Below are positions 58,307-64,000 of a stretch of 64,000 nucleotides of DNA, one piece after another (position 1 is the first letter of the stretch; each line of letters starts with the position of its first letter). Location of the stretch: the NCBI GenBank assembly GCA_016458225.1, contig JAEMGR010000017.1, positions 62,001-126,000 of the forward strand, in the 5' to 3' direction. The DNA comes from Myxococcaceae bacterium JPH2. GTDB lineage: Bacteria; Myxococcota; Myxococcia; Myxococcales; Myxococcaceae. The translations under genes were made by a program, and so were the position numbers. The notes under the pieces were generated by a model that had not been told where the DNA came from, searched no databases, and saw only the letters and a list, made by a program, of their open reading frames with translations.

Positions 58307-59905
58307 CTACCGGCGCTTGAGCGCCGCGTCCGCGTGCTTCTCCCGGAACTCGGAGTAGGGGCCGTTGAAGTCGAGCACTTCCTTGCCCAGCTCGAGGCTC
58401 CACACGCGGGTGGCCACCTCGGAGATGAGTTCCTGGTCGTGCGTGACGACGATGACCGTGCCCTCGTACTTCTGGAGGCCCTCGGCCAGGGCGGCGATGG
58501 ACTCGAGGTCCAGGTGGTTGGTCGGCTCGTCCAGCACGAGCACGTTGTCCTGCATGATCATCAGCTTGGACAACAGCAGGCGCACCGTCTCGCCACCGGA
58601 GAGGGTGTCCGTGTTCTTCATGCGCTCCTCACCGGAGAAGAGCATGCGGCCCAGCACGCCGGAGATCTCCTCGTTGGTGAGCTTGTCGTGCAGGTCGCGC
58701 AGCCAGCCGAAGCAGGTGGTCCCCTTGCGCACGACGCCGTGGTGGTCCTGCGGCAGGTAGCCCACGGATGCCTGGTGCCCCCAGGTGAGCTTGCCGGAGT
58801 CGGACTCGAGCTGGCCGGCGATCATCTTCACCAGCGTGGACTTACCCACGCCGTTGCGGCCGATGACGCAGATCTTCTCGCCCTTGCACACGAGCGCGTT
58901 GAACGGGCGGATGACGGGCGTGCCGTCGAAGCTCTTGCTGATGCCTTCGATCATCAGCGTCTGCTTGCCGCTCACGACCTTCTGATCGAACCGGATGAAC
59001 GGGCGCGCGATGTTGGAGCGCTTCAAGTCCTCCGTCTTCAGCTTGTCGATCTGCTTGATGCGGCTCTGCACCTGCGAGGCGCGCGTGCCGGCGTGGAAGC
59101 GGGCGACGAAGTCCTGGAGCTGGGCGATCTTCTTCTTCTTCTCCGCCGTCTCCGACTCGACGCGCGTGCGCAGCTGCGCCTTCTGCCGGACCATGTCGTC
59201 GTAGCCACCCGTGTACTGGATGATGGCCTCGTAATCGATGTCCGCGATGTGCGTGCAGATGGAGTTGAGGAAGTGCCGGTCGTGGCTGATGGTGATGAGC
59301 ACGCCCTCGTACTCGTGGAGGAACGTCTCCAGCCAGCGGATGGAGTCGATGTCCAGGTTGTTCGTGGGCTCGTCGAGCAGCAGCCCCTCGGGCTTGCCGA
59401 ACAGCGCCTGCGCGAGCAGCACGCGCAGCTTCAGGCCACCGGTGAGCTGGCGCATGGGGCCCTCGTGGAAGGCCTCCTCGATGCCAAGGCCCGCCAGCAG
59501 CGTGGCCGCGTCGCTCTCCGCCGAGTACCCGTCCTCCTCGGCGATGACGCCCTCCAGCTCACCCAGCCGATTGCCGTCCTCCTCGGTGATGTCGGACTTG
59601 GCGAGCAGCTGGTTCTTCTCGTGCATCGCGGCCCACAGGCCCTGGTTGCCCATGAGCACGACGTCCAGCACGCGGTCGTTCTCGTAGCGGAAGTGGTCCT
59701 GGCGCAGGATGCCCAGCTTGCGGGGGCGGATGATGTTGCCCATGTCCGCTTCCTCGTCTCCCGCGAGGATCTTCATGAAGGTGGACTTGCCAGCCCCGTT
59801 GGGACCGGTGAGGCCGTAGCGGCGCCCGGGCGAGAAGGTGACGTTGACCTCCTCGAAGAGCTTCTTGGGCCCATAGGCCTTGGAGACGTTGATGACGTTG
59901 AACAT
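58307..59905 (-). CDS. ABC-F family ATPase, YbiT-like
   Basis: 532 residues, two ABC domains in one soluble chain with no membrane part. Walker A GPNGAGKST and GRNGVGKST, signatures LTGGLKLRV and LSGGETVRL, Walker B LLLDEPTNNLD and LVLDEPTNHLD; the long linker between domains is charged and helical (KKKKIAQLQDFVARF). Length and linker match E. coli YbiT. ABC-F proteins act on the ribosome (translation or antibiotic protection), not transport. It is divergent from tgt with a 199-base spacer. Confidence 0.92.
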   Translation of the reverse strand: MFNVINVSKAYGPKKLFEEVNVTFSPGRRYGLTGPNGAGKSTFMKILAGDEEADMGNIIRPRKLGILRQDHFRYENDRVLDVVLMGNQGLWAAMHEKNQLLAKSDITEEDGNRLGELEGVIAEEDGYSAESDAATLLAGLGIEEAFHEGPMRQLTGGLKLRVLLAQALFGKPEGLLLDEPTNNLDIDSIRWLETFLHEYEGVLITISHDRHFLNSICTHIADIDYEAIIQYTGGYDDMVRQKAQLRTRVESETAEKKKKIAQLQDFVARFHAGTRASQVQSRIKQIDKLKTEDLKRSNIARPFIRFDQKVVSGKQTLMIEGISKSFDGTPVIRPFNALVCKGEKICVIGRNGVGKSTLVKMIAGQLESDSGKLTWGHQASVGYLPQDHHGVVRKGTTCFGWLRDLHDKLTNEEISGVLGRMLFSGEERMKNTDTLSGGETVRLLLSKLMIMQDNVLVLDEPTNHLDLESIAALAEGLQKYEGTVIVVTHDQELISEVATRVWSLELGKEVLDFNGPYSEFREKHADAALKRR

Positions 59906-60104
59906 GGCGGCGGCGTTGTAGCGGAAATGGCGCGGCGATCAACGGCGCGCGGTGAGAGCGTCACCGACAGGATGGCGGTGGACTCCCTGTAACCGCCCGA
60001 AGGGGCCGGAAAATGCCGGCCGGGCGCCGCGCCGGGGGGCGGACAGGGAGGCGGATGACAGGAAGCGGGTGTCCGATGGGCAGGGGCAGGTATAAGGCGC
60101 GGCA

Positions 60105-61274
60105 ATGGCCGTCCGCTTCGAACTGCTCTCCACCGACCCCACCGGCGCCCGCGCGGGCATCCTCCACACCCGGCGGGGCTCGTTCCCCACGCCCATGTTC
60201 ATGCCGGTGGCCACGCACGCCGGCTTCCGCCACCTGTCCATGGAGGAGGCCAAGGAGGCGGGCGCGATGATCCTCCTGGCGAACACCTACCACCTGATGC
60301 TCCGGCCGGGTGCCCAGGTGTTCAAGCGCTTCGGGGGCATCCATCCCTTCATGGGCTGGCAGGGCGGGGTGCTGACCGACTCGGGCGGCTTCCAAATCTT
60401 CTCCCTGCCGGAGGACCGCCTCATCACGGAGAAGGGCGCCCACTTCCGCAGCTTCCACGACAACAGCCGTCAGCTCCTCAGCCCCGAGTCGAGCATCGCC
60501 ATGCAGCAGGCGATCAACTCGGAGATCATGATGGTGCTGGACGTGTGCATCGACTCGCGCACGGACGAGGCGGGCACGCGCGAGGCCATGGAGCGCACCC
60601 ACCGTTGGGCGGTGCGCAGCCTGGAGGCCAAGGCCAAGGTGGACACCGGCCAGGCCCTCTTCGGCATCGTCCAGGGCGGCGTCTTCCCGAACCTGCGCGA
60701 CGAGAGCGCCGCCTTCCTCACGAAGCTGCCCTTCGACGGGTTCGCCATTGGCGGGCTCGCCGTGGGTGAGACGAAGGCCGAGCGCGAGACGATGACGGCG
60801 CGCGCCACCGAGTCCCTCCCGCGCGACAAGCCCCGCTACCTCATGGGCGTGGGCACCCCCACCGACCTCATCGAGGCGGTGCTGCGCGGGGTGGACATGT
60901 TCGACTGCATCATCCCCACGAAGATGGCCCAGCAGGGCTATGCCTACACGTTCCAGGGACTGGTGCGCATCACCCGCTCCGTGTTCCAGCTCTCGGACGA
61001 GCCGCTCGACGCGACGTGCGACTGCTACGTCTGCAAGGGCTACACGCGCGGCTACCTCCAGCACCTCATGCGCGGCAAGCACCACCTGGGCTCGCGCATG
61101 CTGTCGGTCCACAACGTCCGCCACTACCAGATGCTCATGGCCCGGCTGCGCGCCGGGATCCTCCAGGGCACCTATGCCGAGGTCGCCCGGGAGCTGAAGG
61201 CCGCCATCGCCACCCCCAAGGACCTCAAGGACGAGGCGAGTGTTGCAAATGCGACACTCAAGGAAGTCGGCTAA
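60105..61274 (+). CDS. tgt: tRNA-guanine transglycosylase, variant
   Basis: 389 residues. Tgt swaps G34 of Asp, Asn, His and Tyr tRNAs for preQ1. Catalytic Asp92 (LTDSGGFQ), Asp146 (in LDVCID), GIVQGG, GGLAVGE and nucleophile Asp267 (DMFDCIIPT) are present; the zinc set is Cys305, Cys307, Cys310 and His336. After Asp267 the usual PTRNARNG is PTKMAQQGYAYT, and the DECTP motif is DVCIDS, so this is a divergent member. The RNA contact loop thus differs. ATG 60105 has AAGG seven bases before it, overlapping a TATAAG box. Confidence 0.88.
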   Translation: MAVRFELLSTDPTGARAGILHTRRGSFPTPMFMPVATHAGFRHLSMEEAKEAGAMILLANTYHLMLRPGAQVFKRFGGIHPFMGWQGGVLTDSGGFQIFSLPEDRLITEKGAHFRSFHDNSRQLLSPESSIAMQQAINSEIMMVLDVCIDSRTDEAGTREAMERTHRWAVRSLEAKAKVDTGQALFGIVQGGVFPNLRDESAAFLTKLPFDGFAIGGLAVGETKAERETMTARATESLPRDKPRYLMGVGTPTDLIEAVLRGVDMFDCIIPTKMAQQGYAYTFQGLVRITRSVFQLSDEPLDATCDCYVCKGYTRGYLQHLMRGKHHLGSRMLSVHNVRHYQMLMARLRAGILQGTYAEVARELKAAIATPKDLKDEASVANATLKEVG

Positions 61275-61323
61275 AAGTCGTGCAAATGAAATAACCAGCA
61301 ACGATCGCCTCTCAAGTTCCGAT

Positions 61324-61350
61324 AAACGGGAGTGTTCTTTCCCGTTTTCC
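61324..61350 (+). terminator. hairpin after tgt, upstream of the CHAP gene
   Basis: AAACGGGA (61324-61331) pairs with TCCCGTTT (61340-61347) around an 8-base loop, followed by a short T run. It may terminate tgt, or fold in the leader of the next gene, whose GGAGGGG ribosome site begins five bases later. Confidence 0.5.
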
Positions 61351-61363
61351 TGGAGGGGTAGTC

Positions 61364-62203
61364 ATGTCGGTTACTTCTGCTTCCCGAGCCCAGTCCAAGA
61401 CGATCACCACGCTGGGCAAGACCCCGGCCGCGACGAACAAGACGGCGACCTCGCCCTTGCTGAAGTCGGGCAGCCACGGCGCCAAGGTGTTGGAACTCCA
61501 GAAGGAACTGAAGGCGGCGGGCTTCAACCCGGGGGCGCTGGACGGCAAGTTCGGCCCGAAGACGAAGGCGGCCGTGGTGGGCTTCCAGAAGGCCCACCGC
61601 TTGACGCAGGACGGCGTCGTCGGGCCCAAGACGTGGGGTGCCCTCAAGGGTGACCGGTTCGAGCCCGCGCACAACAAGCCGCCCAAGACGGGTGGCAGCC
61701 ACGGCGCGGGCGGCTCCACGGGCGGCAGCCAGGGCGCGGGCGGCGTCACGCAGCCCTCGAACGCGCCGCCGGGCGAGAAGGTCAACAAGATGCTGGCCGA
61801 GGCGGCCAAGCACATCGGCTTCCACGAGGGCGCGGGCAACGCCAACCCGTTCTCCAAGTTCTTCGGGCGCCCGGGCGAGGCGTGGTGCGCGGACTTCGTG
61901 AGCTACGCGGCCACGAAGGCGGGCCTGCACATGAACACGGCGTCCGCGCAGGGCGTGCAGGACGCCATCGCGAAGAAGGGCAACTGGAAGGGCCGCAACA
62001 ACCCGCAGCCGGGCGACGCCATCACCTTCGACTGGCAGGGCAAGAACGGCCATGCCGACCACGTGGGCCTGGTGGAGAAGGTCTACACGAAGGGCGGCAA
62101 GACCTACGTCCAGACCATCGAGGGGAACTCGAGCGACCAGGTGCGCCGCAAGACCTACCTGGCGACCGATCCGGTCATCAAGGGCTACGGGAAGATCACC
62201 TGA
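61364..62203 (+). CDS. peptidoglycan-binding and CHAP-domain amidase-like protein
   Basis: 279 residues, no obvious signal peptide. A PG_binding_1 domain at about 33-95 (GSHGAKVLELQKELKAAGFN, GALDGKFGPKTKAAVVGFQK), a glycine-rich linker with repeated GGS-like units (about 108-135), then a CHAP cysteine peptidase domain with Cys175 (EAWCADFVSYAA) and His (NGHADHVGLVEKV). CHAP enzymes cut peptidoglycan cross-bridges or stems. Without a signal sequence it may act in lysis or be exported by a non-Sec route. The layout resembles phage endolysins, but no phage genes adjoin it. Confidence 0.85.
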   Translation: MSVTSASRAQSKTITTLGKTPAATNKTATSPLLKSGSHGAKVLELQKELKAAGFNPGALDGKFGPKTKAAVVGFQKAHRLTQDGVVGPKTWGALKGDRFEPAHNKPPKTGGSHGAGGSTGGSQGAGGVTQPSNAPPGEKVNKMLAEAAKHIGFHEGAGNANPFSKFFGRPGEAWCADFVSYAATKAGLHMNTASAQGVQDAIAKKGNWKGRNNPQPGDAITFDWQGKNGHADHVGLVEKVYTKGGKTYVQTIEGNSSDQVRRKTYLATDPVIKGYGKIT

Positions 62204-62253
62204 GCGGCCCTCGCGCCCGTAGAATGGCGCGACATGTCACCTCTGAAGTCGAG

Positions 62254-62272
62254 CCCTCCCCACGGGGGAGGG
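62254..62272 (+). repeat. perfect short hairpin before the MnmC-like gene
   Basis: CCCTCCCC (62254-62261) and GGGGAGGG (62265-62272) pair across a 3-base loop, lying 38 bases upstream of the methyltransferase start. It may end the CHAP transcript or mask a leader; there is no U-tract. Confidence 0.35.
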
Positions 62273-62309
62273 TGCACCAGCGCGGGCCTGGCCCGGGTGG
62301 CCCCGCGCC

Positions 62310-63155
62310 ATGGCTGAGTCCGAGAATCCCCGCGACGGTGAGTTCGAACTCGTCACCCTGAGGAATGGCTCCCGCGCCGTGCGCCACCTGGGGCACGGCG
62401 AGGTGATGCACCCCTCGGTGGGACCCTGGAAGGAGGCGCTCGGCCTCTACGTGGATCCGCCGCGTCTGGCGGACCGCCTGCGCCAGCCCGGCGCGCCCCT
62501 GGTCATCCTGGATGTGGGACTGGGGGCGGCCACCAACGCCGTGGCCGCGCTCACCCGCGCCAGGGAGCTGGGCGGCGAGCGGCGGCGCGAGCTGCACCTC
62601 GTCAGCTTCGAGGTGGACCTCGCTCCGCTGCGGCTGGCCCTGGCGGATCCGCAGGGCTTTCCCTTCCTCCAACCCTTCCGAGAGGCCGCCGAGGCCCTCA
62701 TCCGGGACGGCCGGTGGGAGGAAGACGGCCTGCGCTGGGAGCTGAAGCTCGGGGAGGCCCGGGCGCACCTGCGCGGCCCGTTGCCGGTGGCCGACCTGGT
62801 GTTCTTCGATCCGTTCTCTCCGGCCTCCAACCCGGACATGTGGACCGAGCACGCGCTGGCCGAGGTGCGCCGCCACTGCCGCGAAGAGGGGGAGGGGGCC
62901 CTGCTGATGACCTACAGCGCGGCCACGCCCACGCGGGTGACGCTGCTGCTGGCCGGCTTCTACGTGGGAGCGGGGGCCGCCACGGGCACCAAGGGCGAGA
63001 CGACGGTGGCCTCCACCCGGCGCGAGTCCCTGGACGCCCCCCTGGGAGCCCGGTGGCTGGAGCGTTGGAAGCGCTCCTCCTCCCGGGCTCCGCACGGCGC
63101 GGACCTTACGCCCGAGGTCGAGGCGCGCCTTCTGAGCCACCCCCAGTGGCGCTGA
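62310..63155 (+). CDS. MnmC-like SAM methyltransferase (DUF752)
   Basis: 281 residues. SAM binding is shown by VILDVGLGAATNAV and the catalytic region by VFFDPFSPASNPDMWT, both typical of the MnmC methyltransferase domain, which finishes 5-methylaminomethyl-2-thiouridine at U34 of tRNA. The oxidase domain that is fused in E. coli MnmC is absent, as in other free-standing members. Its last 50 bases overlap the DUF2378 gene on the other strand. Being just beyond tgt, it fits a second tRNA wobble-modification gene in the neighbourhood. Confidence 0.82.
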   Translation: MAESENPRDGEFELVTLRNGSRAVRHLGHGEVMHPSVGPWKEALGLYVDPPRLADRLRQPGAPLVILDVGLGAATNAVAALTRARELGGERRRELHLVSFEVDLAPLRLALADPQGFPFLQPFREAAEALIRDGRWEEDGLRWELKLGEARAHLRGPLPVADLVFFDPFSPASNPDMWTEHALAEVRRHCREEGEGALLMTYSAATPTRVTLLLAGFYVGAGAATGTKGETTVASTRRESLDAPLGARWLERWKRSSSRAPHGADLTPEVEARLLSHPQWR

Positions 63156-63723
63156 GGGCCGCCTCGCTGGGCAGCTCGGACCAGCGCACGTGGTAGGTGG
63201 CGGACGTGCCGTCGAACTCCTCGGGTAGCGACACCACGCGCTGCCCGCCGCAGAGCTCCACCGCGCGGGCCAGCAGCCCGGCCGCGAAGGTGGGCTGATC
63301 CGCCAGCACGTCGTTCATCCAAAGCTCCAGCGACGTGGGGCTGCGCTCAACGATTTTGACCTCACTGAAGTTGTTGCCGGCGCGAAAGCCGAGTCCCGAG
63401 CGCAGCAGGGCTCGGCGCGGCCCGGCGAGGCGAACGACGCCGAGCAGGGCGCGGCCGAAGAACGTCCCGAAGTAGGCGTCCATGAAGCGCTCGCCCAGCG
63501 AGTAGTACGCCGCCTCGGCGGGGACGCCGCCATAGACGTGGCCCGCGGCGATGCGCAGGAACTCGCGCCACTGCTCCAGGGTGTAGGCGCGCTCCAACTT
63601 TTGATCGAGGTCCAGGCCCGCCCGCCGCAGGTGCTCCCGACACGCGGGAGTCAGGCGGTTCTCGAGGGCGCGAACGAAGAGCGCCTCCACGGTTTGGGCG
63701 AAAACAAGCTTCTCTGGATTCAT
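63106..63723 (-). CDS. DUF2378/TIGR02265 family protein
   Basis: 205 residues. It begins NPEKLVFAQTVEALFVRAL and has the family layout with AGLDLDQKLERAYTLEQWREF and FMDAYFGTFFGRALLG in the middle. This family is known almost only from Myxococcales, where many paralogues exist, and its function is unknown; it is useful as a taxonomic marker. The ATG at 63723 is preferred; the frame continues upstream but has no good start. The C-terminal tail (GGSEGAPRPRA) lies antisense to the 3' end of the methyltransferase gene and may be a recent extension. Confidence 0.83.
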   Translation of the reverse strand: MNPEKLVFAQTVEALFVRALENRLTPACREHLRRAGLDLDQKLERAYTLEQWREFLRIAAGHVYGGVPAEAAYYSLGERFMDAYFGTFFGRALLGVVRLAGPRRALLRSGLGFRAGNNFSEVKIVERSPTSLELWMNDVLADQPTFAAGLLARAVELCGGQRVVSLPEEFDGTSATYHVRWSELPSEAALSATGGGSEGAPRPRA

Positions 63724-63803
63724 ATCGCGCCACCCTACACCGAGCCGCCCATGCGATGCGCCCCCACCGGAGAACTTCCGTTCAGCGGCACTGGATGGGA
63801 GTG

Positions 63804-64000
63804 TCAGGAAGACTGCGTGATGCGGACGGGGCGTGAGGCTCGGGGCGTCCGAGACGCACCGGGATTCACACCCACGGCACGGGCCATGAGGCCGCGCAGC
63901 CACCGGTGGGCCGGGTCGTTCTCGAACCGCTCGTGCCACACCTGCCGGACGTCGAAGGTGCGGATGGGGATGGGCGGCGGGAAGACGTCGAGGGCGTGGT
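63804..64000 (-). CDS. LysR-type regulator (C-terminal end)
   Basis: The frame runs off the right edge. The visible 64 residues include IRTFDVRQVWHERFENDPAHR, then WLRGLMARAV and a basic unstructured end. The H-x-R-F-x-x-D-P-A-H-x-W-L-R pattern is typical of the C-terminus of LysR substrate-binding domains. The DNA-binding half and any target are outside the window. Confidence 0.7.
   Translation of the reverse strand, partial: HALDVFPPPIPIRTFDVRQVWHERFENDPAHRWLRGLMARAVGVNPGASRTPRASRPVRITQSS

Noticed and set aside
60091-60096. TATAAG box nine bases before tgt as promoter of a leaderless mRNA
   Set aside because: No -35 match at 16-18 bases, and AAGG within it fits a ribosome site at the right spacing.
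1-64000. CRISPR arrays, insertion sequences, prophage or integrase genes
   Set aside because: No evenly spaced direct repeats, transposase or integrase motifs were seen; the CHAP gene alone does not indicate a phage.

Overview
The window is high-G+C DNA (about 70% by eye) with densely packed genes and many 1-4 base start/stop overlaps. It is almost certainly chromosomal DNA of a myxobacterium, family Myxococcaceae (Myxococcus, Corallococcus, Pyxidicoccus or a relative). The pointers are a bacNOP-like bactofilin trio followed by a PadC-like ParB/Srx protein, an ABC-type O-antigen export cluster with a very large glycosyltransferase resembling the M. xanthus wzm-wzt-wbgA (rfbABC) locus, a DUF2378/TIGR02265 protein typical of Myxococcales, and several FHA, TPR, PEGA and Ser/Thr-kinase proteins.

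Layout. 1-4.5 kb: the end of a Tad (type II secretion-like) operon, with TadB (partial), TadC and two membrane-anchored FHA proteins. 4.5-10.5 kb: one tightly coupled operon xseA-xseB-response regulator-ispA-dxs-tlyA (DNA end processing, isoprenoid precursors, rRNA methylation). 10.5-14.2 kb: an antisense lipoprotein and an OmpA-family outer-membrane protein. 14.3-19.6 kb: a hybrid histidine kinase with degenerate input and output domains, a TPR protein and an alpha/beta hydrolase. 19.7-22.7 kb: three bactofilins, PadC and PyrE. 22.7-29.3 kb: a lipoprotein, then antisense LOG-rhomboid-NadB, then a lytic transglycosylase overlapping a TPR/AIM24 protein, and PgsA. 29.3-29.5 kb: a tRNA-Gly(GCC) with a readable promoter and terminator.

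29.7-49.1 kb is the lipopolysaccharide O-antigen region. It has an ABC exporter (Wzm/Wzt), a 1268-residue multi-domain glycosyltransferase, a methyltransferase-glycosyltransferase fusion, a GT4-GT2 fusion, a polytopic membrane protein, a membrane-linked GT2, a GT4 with a small helper-like protein, and the dTDP-L-rhamnose genes rfbBDAC. Part of it (about 35.7-42 kb) is visibly lower in G+C than its flanks. A short sequence module (KR-x(9-14)-Q-x2-F/W-N) occurs three times in the giant transferase and once in the small helper protein.

49.1-53.6 kb: an antisense three-gene unit of a PEGA/beta-barrel protein, a TPR protein and a zinc-ribbon Ser/Thr kinase. 53.8-64 kb: a YihY-type membrane protein, a large repeat lipoprotein with six chitobiase-C-terminal-like repeats, an ABC-F ATPase, a variant tRNA-guanine transglycosylase, a peptidoglycan-binding/CHAP protein, an MnmC-like methyltransferase, a DUF2378 protein, and the 3' end of a LysR-type regulator.

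Most of the window is core myxobacterial biology. The observations best worth checking are the sliding-clamp-like pentapeptide in the XseA extension, the shared KR...QxxFN module, the degenerate receiver and GGDEF ends of the hybrid kinase, the short upstream ORF with a strong ribosome binding site before the GT2 gene at 42.3 kb, and the kinase/TPR/PEGA-barrel cassette.
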